From Nitrospirota bacterium (GTDB taxonomy: Bacteria; Nitrospirota; Thermodesulfovibrionia; Thermodesulfovibrionales; UBA1546): 6,059 bases of DNA. Every line of letters begins with the position of its first letter. Position 1 is the stretch's first letter. The stretch spans positions 1 to 6,059 of the forward strand of contig SCSY01000035.1 of assembly GCA_004298625.1 (NCBI GenBank). The letters run 5' to 3'. The notes under the pieces are model-generated. The model did no database searches, had not been told where the DNA came from, and saw only the letters and a list, made by a program, of their open reading frames with translations. This document shows, in pieces, positions 1 through 5,494 of this stretch. Made by a program: the position numbers and the translations under genes.

Positions 1-451
1 TGTAAATATTGCTCCCGGGCGGCGAGACCCAGATCCTTCCGAGTCTTCCCTTTCCTTTTGTCTGATTGTCGGTGATAACAACTGTGCCGTGGACAGCGCC
101 CTTTCCTGCAAGTTCCATTGCAAAGGCATTTGTAGAATCAATACTCTCAAGGAAAAAAATCTCCTTTCCTAAAATCCCCCCTTGCCCCCCTCTAGCAAAG
201 GGGGGTAAGGGGGGATTACTTTCTAAAGGAAGAGCGATTAAGGTTCTTAGTTCTTCAACCGAAAACTCAGGCGCTTTCAGAAGCCTGTATCCCTTTGCAG
301 TAGTGCCTTCTATCTCATAACCCTTCTCGCGCAAAAGCTTTATCTTTTTCCATACCGCAGCGCGCGTAATGCCGAGCCTCCTCGACATCTCCTCGCCGGA
401 GAGAAACCCGTCACTTTCCTTAAACATCTTTATTATTTCAGCGAGCATCAT
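1..451 (-). CDS. birA: Bifunctional biotin-[acetyl-CoA-carboxylase] ligase / biotin operon repressor, N-terminal part (3' end outside window)
   Basis: This gene is read by direct translation of the minus strand: 150 complete codons, open to the window edge. Residues about 3-58 form a winged helix-turn-helix of the BirA type (RRLGITRAAVWKKIKLLREKGYE, split here by position: RRLG at 24-27, AAVWKKI at 31-37, GYRLL at 54-58). The catalytic domain starts near residue 94 with the DSTN motif (105-108) and continues to GKGRLGR (133-139), which matches the GRGRRGR biotinyl-AMP loop of E. coli BirA with one conservative Arg-to-Lys change, then WVSPPGSNIY. BirA makes biotinyl-5'-AMP, attaches biotin to the carboxylase carrier protein in the cytoplasm, and, with this HTH, can repress biotin genes. 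The start is one of two adjacent ATGs (451 or 448); an in-frame stop lies about 20 bases upstream and the ribosome site is weak (AGAG). Residues 79-93 are encoded by a palindromic repeat at the domain linker and the frame stays open through it. Confidence 0.93.
   Translation of the reverse strand, partial: MMLAEIIKMFKESDGFLSGEEMSRRLGITRAAVWKKIKLLREKGYEIEGTTAKGYRLLKAPEFSVEELRTLIALPLESNPPLPPFARGGQGGILGKEIFFLESIDSTNAFAMELAGKGAVHGTVVITDNQTKGKGRLGRIWVSPPGSNIY
173..217. repeat. C-run/G-run palindromic repeat inside birA, in frame
   Basis: This is an imperfect inverted repeat. The left arm 173-193 (AATCCCCCCTTGCCCCCCT and two more bases) pairs with 197-217 at 19 of 21 positions, with a 3-base loop. 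On the birA coding strand it reads without a stop as NPPLPPFARGGQGGI (residues 79-93). It sits where BirA normally has a short linker between the winged helix and the catalytic domain. It has the same architecture as the palindrome at 518-563. Confidence 0.85.
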
Positions 452-479
452 GTTCTCTATAGTTGCCTTTTAAAGAAGA

Positions 480-488
480 CATATAGCA
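480..488 (-). promoter_or_regulatory. Possible extended -10 (TGC TATATG) upstream of birA
   Basis: On the minus strand the left terminal repeat contains TGCTATATG, an extended -10-like sequence about 30 bases before the birA ATG. I see no convincing -35. A mirrored TGTTATATG lies in the right terminal repeat (621-629), pointing the other way. This is pattern matching only. Confidence 0.3.
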
Positions 489-517
489 TTTGAGCGGTTT
501 ATTTTGCCGATAGTCCG

Positions 518-563
518 ACAACCCCCTGAGTCCCCCTTTGTTAAGGGGGATTAAGGGGGTTGT
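518..563. repeat. C-run/G-run palindrome nested in the intergenic element
   Basis: The left arm 518-538 (ACAACCCCCTGAGTCCCCC and two T) pairs with 543-563 at 19 of 21 positions around a 4-base loop (TGTT). The core pattern, two runs of C separated by a T-rich triplet and mirrored by G runs, is shared with the repeat inside birA at 173-217. This suggests one repeat family. Confidence 0.8.
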
Positions 564-580
564 GAGGCAAAATCCTCGGA

Positions 581-605
581 GCTTGTCCGCCTCGGGCGGA
601 CGAGC
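581..605. repeat. GC-rich hairpin GCTTGTCCGCC / GGCGGACGAGC
   Basis: Arms 581-591 and 595-605 pair at 10 of 11 positions with a 3-base loop (TCG). No T-run follows directly on either strand, so it is not a standard intrinsic terminator. It is a stable structural arm of the larger inverted-repeat element. Confidence 0.75.
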
Positions 606-621
606 GAGAATGAGCGAAAAT
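602..621. repeat. Tandem 10-bp direct repeat GAGCGARAAT x2
   Basis: GAGCGAGAAT at 602-611 is followed immediately by GAGCGAAAAT at 612-621, with one mismatch. It links the right side of the GC-rich hairpin to the right terminal repeat of the intergenic element. Confidence 0.65.
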
Positions 622-644
622 GTTATATGTCTTCTTATTTATCG

Positions 645-1364
645 CTATTCTTCCTCCAATATCACAACCTCAATCTTCCCTTTAAGCGCTTCTGCAAACC
701 GCTTCGCATCGCTCTTGCTGCCGACGATGGAGCCGTAATGCATCGGGATTGCGATTTTGGGCTTTATGTCCAGCGCAGCCTTAGCAGCCTCTTCTGCCGT
801 CATTACATAGGTCCCTGAAACAGGCAGCAGCGCAATATCAATGTTTTTAAAATTCTTCATCTCAGGTATGTGATCCGTGTCTCCTGCGATGTATATCCGA
901 TGACCCTTAACCGTAAAGATATATCCCGCCCAGCCCCTGTCTTTTGTATGAAACTGCTTGTTTGTGTTATAAGCCGGGACTGCCTCGATATCTATGCCCT
1001 GAACATTCAGTTTGTCTCCCGGTTTCATCACCCTGATATTGCCGGAAAGCTTTTTGGCGCAGTCTGCGACTGTAACGACCACGGTATTTTGACTCTGAAT
1101 CTTTTTAACGTCTTCAGGCGAGCAGTGGTCATAATGCTCGTGGGTAATAAGAATAATATCCGCCGCATCCTTTTTTTTAATCTTGAACGGGTCTGTATAA
1201 ATTATCTTTTCGCCTGTAATCCTGAACGTGTCATGCCCCATCCAGTGAATATCTTTTACCATATCTTTTGCCTCCCTTTCCTCTCGTTGCGAGTCGCTTC
1301 CGACTGCATTTACACCTGGAGAAATTAATGCTAAAAAGACAACTATTAAAAGTATTTTTCCCAT
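645..1364 (-). CDS. Secreted metallo-beta-lactamase-fold metal-dependent hydrolase (UlaG/COG2220-like)
   Basis: The protein has 239 residues from the chosen start. Residues 1-20 are a type I signal peptide (Lys3, a hydrophobic stretch, then PGVNA with likely cleavage after Ala20), so it should act in the periplasm. The mature part carries the zinc-binding signature HEHYDH (75-80), FH at 138-139, GDTD (161-164) and MHYG with His209, in the order and spacing of small COG2220 hydrolases such as UlaG-like lactonases and UPF0173-type proteins. All expected metal ligands are present, so it is probably active, but the substrate cannot be told from sequence. An upstream in-frame ATG at 1412 would add 16 residues, but the ATG at 1364 is preferred: it has AGGAGGG just before it and it places the signal peptide at the N-terminus. 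Upstream is an extended -10 promoter. The gene stands alone, divergent from the HD-GYP regulator. Confidence 0.88.
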   Translation of the reverse strand: MGKILLIVVFLALISPGVNAVGSDSQREEREAKDMVKDIHWMGHDTFRITGEKIIYTDPFKIKKKDAADIILITHEHYDHCSPEDVKKIQSQNTVVVTVADCAKKLSGNIRVMKPGDKLNVQGIDIEAVPAYNTNKQFHTKDRGWAGYIFTVKGHRIYIAGDTDHIPEMKNFKNIDIALLPVSGTYVMTAEEAAKAALDIKPKIAIPMHYGSIVGSKSDAKRFAEALKGKIEVVILEEE

Positions 1365-1367
1365 CGG

Positions 1368-1374
1368 CCCTCCT
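1368..1374 (-). promoter_or_regulatory. Strong ribosome binding site deciding the metallo-hydrolase start
   Basis: AGGAGGG on the minus strand lies three bases before the ATG at 1364. It lies inside the reading frame that would begin at 1412, which argues that translation starts at 1364. Confidence 0.8.
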
Positions 1375-1414
1375 TTTTCCTCTGTCAAAAACAGACGGTT
1401 TCTTCTGTCCAAAG

Positions 1415-1423
1415 ATTATATCA
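1415..1423 (-). promoter_or_regulatory. Extended -10 promoter (TGA TATAAT) for the metallo-hydrolase gene
   Basis: The minus strand reads TGATATAAT: a perfect TATAAT preceded by the TGn extension of sigma-70-type promoters. TTGGGG (1439-1444) is a mediocre -35 at 18-base spacing. The predicted start of transcription, near 1408, gives a leader of about 45 bases ending in the strong ribosome site. The site lies upstream of the ATG at 1364 and just upstream of the alternative ATG at 1412, which supports the shorter gene start. Confidence 0.65.
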
Positions 1424-1461
1424 TAATAGCTTTCTTAACCCCAAAAATTAAAGTTTTCGCT

Positions 1462-1478
1462 TATAAAGCCGATATTAA
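1462..1478 (+). promoter_or_regulatory. Candidate -10 boxes for the HD-GYP gene (TATAAA, TATTAA)
   Basis: TATAAA (1462-1467) and TATTAA (1473-1478) lie 15 and 4 bases before the ATG at 1483. No Shine-Dalgarno sequence is visible between them and the start. If either is used, the mRNA would have a very short leader or none. No good -35 is visible, so this is weak. Confidence 0.3.
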
Positions 1479-1482
1479 TTAG

Positions 1483-3006
1483 ATGTTGACGGCACAGCGG
1501 CCTAAAATCTTGGTGGTTGACGATAACCCGAGAAATGCAGCCCTTATCGAAGGCTATATCAAGCCTCACTACGATGTGGTAAAGGCATATAGCGGAGAAG
1601 ATTGCCTGGAGCTTATAGAAAAAGAAGACATCGCCCTTGTCATACTGGATATTATTCTTCCGGGAATTAACGGCTATGAAGTCTGCAAAAAAATAAAGTC
1701 AAATAAGGCTACAAAAAAAATTCCGGTGATACTGATACCCGTTATGCCGGCAGGCCAGGAAAAACTAAGAAGCTTCCAGGCAGGGGCAGAGGACTTTATA
1801 AGCCGGCCTTTCAGCATGAGCGAAGTAGTCGCAAGGGTCCAGGCGCAGCTTAAGATAAAAGGTCTTTACAATGATTTAGAGCAGGCAAACGAGAATCTGT
1901 CTTCAATCATATCCTACACCTCAGGCATCCTCAAAGATTTTGATCCGATAACTTTCAACAGCAGCGAATTTTACAAATCACTGCTTGGGATGCTCTTAAG
2001 AAAAAAACCTTACGAGAGAGAAAAACCTGCCTGCGTCTTTCTCGGAAAGACGGAGCAGGGCCATATCAAAGGTAAAATATTCGGCAGCGGGACAGAGCCG
2101 GTAGAGTGCATTATCCCTGAAAACTTTTATGTCCGAAAAGATACGGCAAACAACAATGACGCCTGCGGAGCAATATTTTCAAATCATACGGACGAAGAGT
2201 CGGCATTAAAATATCAGGAGCGCTTCCATCACGCAATAACAGAGACTGTCGGCATGGTGGTAAATTTTGCAGCTTATAAATCAAGGTCCGACGTAATGAT
2301 CGCATTTAACTACGGCCGCGCCGCAACCCTTTCCGATGCGCAGGTCATAAAAGGGTTTTCAATCCACATCCCTTTTTTTAAATCCATATCAGGGCAGTTC
2401 AGGGAAACAGAAGACGGCTTTTTCTATGCAATAAACACGCTTTCAAGGGCTGCTGAGGCAAATGACGACGTCTCAGGAAAACATATTCTGAGACTCAACA
2501 GATACTCAATGGCAATAGCGGGAAAACTTGGATTATCCGAAAAATTTGTGTCCGATATAGGCATCGCCGCCCAGATGCACGATGTAGGCAAGATTCATGT
2601 TCATCCTGACATACTGAAAAAGACCGGCGAACTGTCATCAGCGGAATTTGAGGCAGTAAAACAGCATCCCCTTTATGGCGCAAGGATACTCGGCGAGCAC
2701 CCGAGACTGAAGATGGCGCAGACTATTGCGCTTACCCACCATGAATGCTGGGACGGAAGCGGTTATCCTTACGGATTAAGGGGTGAGATAATCCCCATTG
2801 AAGGCAGAATCCTCAATATAGCAGACCAGTATGATGCCCTGAGAAGTGTACGACCCTATAAGCCTGCCTACGGCCATGAAAAGACATGCAGAATACTTAC
2901 AGAAGGGGACGGCAAGACCTTGCCCTATCACTTCGACCCGCAGGTGCTACAGGCGTTTAAAGATATTGCAGCTCAGTTAGAAGGCATTTACGAGGAATTA
3001 CAGTAG
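1483..3006 (+). CDS. HD-GYP response regulator, probable cyclic dinucleotide phosphodiesterase
   Basis: The protein has 507 residues in three parts. Residues 7-125 are a receiver domain with the acidic pair D13/D14 and phospho-acceptor D56 in VILDIILPG. Residues about 126-150 look like a coiled-coil linker, and 150-310 are a region I do not recognise, probably a sensory domain. Residues 315-500 are an HD-GYP domain: HILRL with H334, HDVGK (366-370), QHP (394-396), HHECWDGSGYP (419-429), ADQYDAL (447-453) and HFDP (483-486). All hallmark residues are present, so it should hydrolyse cyclic di-GMP or a related dinucleotide in the cytoplasm. The receiver is odd: the usual Thr/Ser is Pro86 and the usual Lys of the KPF motif is Arg108, so normal phosphorylation switching is doubtful. 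No partner histidine kinase lies nearby. There is no clear ribosome site before the ATG; the frame start is supported by the receiver beginning at residue 7. The last 9 bases overlap the end of the opposing deacetylase gene. Confidence 0.92.
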   Translation: MLTAQRPKILVVDDNPRNAALIEGYIKPHYDVVKAYSGEDCLELIEKEDIALVILDIILPGINGYEVCKKIKSNKATKKIPVILIPVMPAGQEKLRSFQAGAEDFISRPFSMSEVVARVQAQLKIKGLYNDLEQANENLSSIISYTSGILKDFDPITFNSSEFYKSLLGMLLRKKPYEREKPACVFLGKTEQGHIKGKIFGSGTEPVECIIPENFYVRKDTANNNDACGAIFSNHTDEESALKYQERFHHAITETVGMVVNFAAYKSRSDVMIAFNYGRAATLSDAQVIKGFSIHIPFFKSISGQFRETEDGFFYAINTLSRAAEANDDVSGKHILRLNRYSMAIAGKLGLSEKFVSDIGIAAQMHDVGKIHVHPDILKKTGELSSAEFEAVKQHPLYGARILGEHPRLKMAQTIALTHHECWDGSGYPYGLRGEIIPIEGRILNIADQYDALRSVRPYKPAYGHEKTCRILTEGDGKTLPYHFDPQVLQAFKDIAAQLEGIYEELQ

Positions 3007-3897
3007 CGACAGGTATCTTCCAGGATTATCAACTGCGGCCTCTATAATCTCTGCCTCAGGTATTCCCGCTGCCTTGAGTATCTTTATCGAATCCGAGAGC
3101 GTTATCCCGCTCCCTGCCAAAATCCCCGCTTTTTTATAAACAGCCATACCCTTCCCGCCTTTTACGGAATCCGACACGAGCATTATCTTATCAAGCCTCT
3201 TTTTGGAAAAAATAAGTTCGAGTGTCTTTGAATGCAAATGAACGCCGTCGGCAATTACTTCTATATAAATATCCTCATCAATAAGCCCGAATCCTGCAAG
3301 CCCGGGTTCCCTGTGATGAAAAGGCCTCATGGCATTGAATATATGTGTAATCCCTGTTGCGCCTGCCTTTTTGCCTTCAACAGCCTGTCTGTATGTTGCG
3401 TCGGAATGTCCCATGTTGACTCTTATGCCGAGTTCAACGCATTTTGCTATAACCTTTAATGCCCCGGGCATTTCAGGGGCAATTGTTATTATCTTGATTA
3501 TGTCTTCATAGCCGTCAATTAATTTTTTAAGAGAAGTAATGGTTGGCTTTATAAAAAATTTTTTATCCAATGCCCCGCACCTCAGGGGATTAAAAAACGG
3601 GCCTTCAAGATGAACACCAAGAATTGCTGCATAGCGGTTGGGGTTTGGGGACTGGGGATTAGTTTTCTTACTAACCCCTAATCCCAAATCCCTAACCCCT
3701 GCAGTCATTGCTTGTTTGACTGCCTCCAGATTCCTCCTCATCACATCAATTGAGCCGGGATATATAGTGGGAAGAAACGCAGCAACGCCTGCTTTCCTGT
3801 GCAGTTCAGCCATTTTGAGTATGTCTTTATAGTTGTCCGTTCTTGTATCGTATTTTCCGATTCCATGCGTATGAAGGTCAATAAAATTGCGGCTCAT
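2998..3897 (-). CDS. Compact NagA-like N-acetylglucosamine-6-phosphate deacetylase (barrel domain only)
   Basis: The protein has 299 residues, against about 380-400 for typical NagA. Recognisable NagA elements in order: DLHTHG (7-12), HLEGPF with Glu98, MGHSDA with His164, THIFNAM with His185, REPGLAG (196-202), DGVH with His220 and SDS with catalytic-type Asp243. These cover the metal, catalytic and GlcNAc-6-phosphate-binding positions known for the family, whose reaction gives glucosamine-6-phosphate plus acetate. What is missing is the small beta-sandwich domain: the protein starts four residues before DLHTHG and stops right after NPGRYLSL, with no C-terminal KG-x-I-x-x-G-x-DADL segment. 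The start is fixed by the lpxI stop three bases upstream; the ribosome site is weak, so coupling to lpxI is likely. Residues 67-86 are encoded by a palindromic repeat. The true substrate is uncertain given the lipid A context, hence no symbol. Confidence 0.82.
   Translation of the reverse strand: MSRNFIDLHTHGIGKYDTRTDNYKDILKMAELHRKAGVAAFLPTIYPGSIDVMRRNLEAVKQAMTAGVRDLGLGVSKKTNPQSPNPNRYAAILGVHLEGPFFNPLRCGALDKKFFIKPTITSLKKLIDGYEDIIKIITIAPEMPGALKVIAKCVELGIRVNMGHSDATYRQAVEGKKAGATGITHIFNAMRPFHHREPGLAGFGLIDEDIYIEVIADGVHLHSKTLELIFSKKRLDKIMLVSDSVKGGKGMAVYKKAGILAGSGITLSDSIKILKAAGIPEAEIIEAAVDNPGRYLSLL
3640..3699. repeat. G-run/C-run palindromic repeat inside the NagA-like gene, in frame
   Basis: The left arm starts GGGGTTTGGGGACTGGGG at 3640 and the right arm ends CCCTAACCCC at 3699. 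The arms pair imperfectly, with GGGGTT and GGGATTAG matching exactly; the right arm has about six extra bases, and the loop is around 3664-3669. On the coding strand it reads through as residues 67-86, from GVRDLGLGVS to TNPQSPNP. It lies between a helix and the strand leading to HLEGPF, where NagA proteins have only a short loop. Confidence 0.72.
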
Positions 3898-3900
3898 AAA

Positions 3901-4710
3901 CTATTCTTTATACCCAACAATCGAAATTCCGGCCTCGTCAGCTTCTTTTATTATCTTTTCTCTCTGAAGGAGAATGCTCCTGCCTGCCTCCACTGCAAGA
4001 ACGCGGCCGCCGACCTCTATCATGGATATTAATGTCTTCATCCCAACAACAGGGACGTCAAATCTCATGTCCTGTTTTGGTTTGCTGACCTTGACAACAA
4101 CAGCTCCTTTGCCTGCAAGCTTACCGCCTCTCAGGATAGCCTCATCTGTCCCTTCTATTGCCTCGATTGCCATAACTGCCTGGTCTTTCACAACAACTGT
4201 CTGGCCTATGTCCAGGCGCCCCATTTCCTTTGCTATCTTCCAGCCGAAGGCTATATCCTTCCATTCGTTTTCTGAAAGACTTTCTTCCGTAAGAAGCCCC
4301 TCAGGAGTCATCAGCCCTGAACTGAAATCGGTTGTGTTAAGAAGCGTGATGCCGTCTTTTTCGAGCTCTTTTGCTATTCCAAGAAGTATGGAATCGTCAC
4401 TCTTGTCTTTAAGCGTAAAAAGGAGTTTTACGGCCCTAAGGTCAGGTATTATCTTGCTTTTATAAAGGAGAGATTTCGGGACCTTCCCTGCCATGACTGC
4501 TTCTTTTACATTGCTCTTTTTTAAAGAGTCTATTATCGCGCCCAGTTTCCCTACATTCACCCACTTTATCTCATCAACATACGAGCCGAGGTCTTTGTCG
4601 GCAACAGGCTCAAGCGCAACCGCCACCACCCTGTAGCCTCTTGTCTTTGCATCTGCGGCAACAAGCTTTGGAAGCTCGCCCATGCCTGCGATTAGTCCGA
4701 GAATTTTCAT
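3901..4710 (-). CDS. lpxI: UDP-2,3-diacylglucosamine pyrophosphatase LpxI
   Basis: The protein has 269 residues, the usual length of the DUF1009/LpxI family. The N-terminus MKILGLIAGMGELPKLVA is the family's typical opening, MAGKVPK (73-79) is a second family motif, and QDMRFDVPVVG (213-223) carries conserved aspartates D214 and D218, the likely site of the catalytic Asp known in Caulobacter LpxI. The enzyme cleaves UDP-2,3-diacylglucosamine to lipid X and UMP on the cytoplasmic side of the inner membrane, attacking the beta phosphorus, unlike the unrelated LpxH. Position directly after lpxA supports this assignment. The gap to lpxA is 4 bases, and the junction consists of a short GATA repeat with no good ribosome site, which suggests translational coupling. 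No lpxH or lpxB is in view. Confidence 0.94.
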   Translation of the reverse strand: MKILGLIAGMGELPKLVAADAKTRGYRVVAVALEPVADKDLGSYVDEIKWVNVGKLGAIIDSLKKSNVKEAVMAGKVPKSLLYKSKIIPDLRAVKLLFTLKDKSDDSILLGIAKELEKDGITLLNTTDFSSGLMTPEGLLTEESLSENEWKDIAFGWKIAKEMGRLDIGQTVVVKDQAVMAIEAIEGTDEAILRGGKLAGKGAVVVKVSKPKQDMRFDVPVVGMKTLISMIEVGGRVLAVEAGRSILLQREKIIKEADEAGISIVGYKE

Positions 4711-4714
4711 CTAT

Positions 4715-5494
4715 CTATCTGCATATTCCTCTTTTGTTTTTCTCGATAAAGTCTACGAGGTACCTTATCTCTTTTGAATCGGGAAAATCTTTCTGAACTT
4801 TTTTAAGCGCTTCCTTTAATGTAAGTTTTTCCCTGAAGAGAATTTTGTATGCTTTTTTAAGCTCGTTTATCGTTGAATCGGGAAAGCCATTCCTTTTTAA
4901 GCCCACCGAATTGAGGCCGAAGAGTTTTGCCCTTGTCCCGGACGCCATTGTATAAGGAGGTATGTCCTGGCCTATGCCGCTGAAAGCTCCAACCATTGCA
5001 TACGCTCCAATCCTTGTAAATTGATGCACTCCGACAATGCCCCCTATCACTGCATAGTCTTCGATGACCACATGCCCTGCAAGTCCCGCAGAATTTGCAA
5101 TTACCACATTATTTCCTATCTTACAGTCATGCGCGACATGCACATAAGCCATAAGGAAACTATTATCTCCAACCGTGGTCATGCCGTCTCCTCCGACCGA
5201 GGCCCTATGAATGGATGCATACTCTCTTATGATATTATTGCTTCCTATTCTTACGCCGGTTTTTTCGCCCTTATATTTGACGTCCTGCGGCGGAAGACCG
5301 ATGGTTGCAAACGGATATATCAGGCAGCCTTCTCCGATCTCCGTGTTGCCTTCGATTATCACATTCGACATAAGCCTCGCCCCTTTTTTGAGCTTAACGC
5401 CCTCGCCCACAATGCAGAACGGGCCTATGGACACGCCTTCATCTATGACTGCCTTAGGGTCTATAATTGCCGTCTTGTGTATTTCAGTTGTCAT
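4715..5494 (-). CDS. lpxA: UDP-N-acetylglucosamine 3-O-acyltransferase LpxA
   Basis: The protein has 259 residues, close to E. coli LpxA (262). Residues 1-185 are a left-handed beta-helix of hexapeptide repeats; the C-terminal helical part follows (NSVGLKRNGFP at 195-205). AHDC at 121-124 places the catalytic His at 122, equivalent to E. coli His125; H119, H141 and Q70 match other active-site positions. LpxA transfers a 3-hydroxyacyl chain from ACP to the 3-OH of UDP-GlcNAc, the first step of lipid A synthesis, in the cytoplasm. The position equivalent to E. coli Gly173, which sets chain length, is Ala170, so the acyl chain may be shorter than C14 (inference). The start overlaps the fabZ stop by 4 bases (ATGA) and has a strong AAAGGAG ribosome site at 5500-5506. 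Confidence 0.96.
   Translation of the reverse strand: MTTEIHKTAIIDPKAVIDEGVSIGPFCIVGEGVKLKKGARLMSNVIIEGNTEIGEGCLIYPFATIGLPPQDVKYKGEKTGVRIGSNNIIREYASIHRASVGGDGMTTVGDNSFLMAYVHVAHDCKIGNNVVIANSAGLAGHVVIEDYAVIGGIVGVHQFTRIGAYAMVGAFSGIGQDIPPYTMASGTRAKLFGLNSVGLKRNGFPDSTINELKKAYKILFREKLTLKEALKKVQKDFPDSKEIRYLVDFIEKNKRGICR

Larger units (their letters stand above)
473..636. repeat. About 164-bp intergenic inverted-repeat element with 19-bp terminal repeats and nested hairpins
   Basis: The 19-base ends AAGAAGACATATAGCATTT (473-491) and the reverse complement of 618-636 match at 18 of 19 positions. A second pair inside is exact: ATTTTGCC (501-508) with GGCAAAAT (566-573). Inside that lies the C-run palindrome 518-563, and on the right-hand side only there is a separate hairpin at 581-605. 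Together they would fold as a long stem with one side hairpin. It fills almost all of the space between birA and the metallo-hydrolase gene. There is no coding potential and no clear target-site duplication. It could be a non-autonomous miniature element, or a structured region between two genes read in the same direction. Confidence 0.7.

Noticed and set aside
173..217. A frameshift or pseudogene in birA caused by the palindrome
   Set aside because: The minus-strand frame was followed codon by codon from 451 to 1 and is open throughout, with BirA motifs on both sides in the same frame.
66..320. 84-codon open frame on the plus strand containing PPCPPLAKGGKGG
   Set aside because: Antisense to birA; the Pro/Gly peptide simply reflects that the palindrome is open on both strands.
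173..563. C-run/G-run palindromes as a CRISPR array
   Set aside because: Only two similar units, each a hairpin, one inside a gene, with no regular spacers and no cas genes.
518..605. Intrinsic terminator for the metallo-hydrolase gene
   Set aside because: The hairpins are stable but lack a T-run directly after the stem on the minus strand; better explained as repeat arms.
870..1328. 152-codon open frame on the plus strand
   Set aside because: It is antisense to the metallo-hydrolase gene, has no recognisable domain, and the opposite strand has clear catalytic motifs.
1365..1412. Longer metallo-hydrolase start at 1412
   Set aside because: It would bury the signal peptide behind 16 charged residues and ignore the strong ribosome site; the predicted promoter's transcript start near 1408 would fall inside that extension.
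3974..4465. 163-codon open frame on the plus strand
   Set aside because: Shadow of lpxI; low-complexity Ser/Thr/Pro composition typical of an antisense frame.
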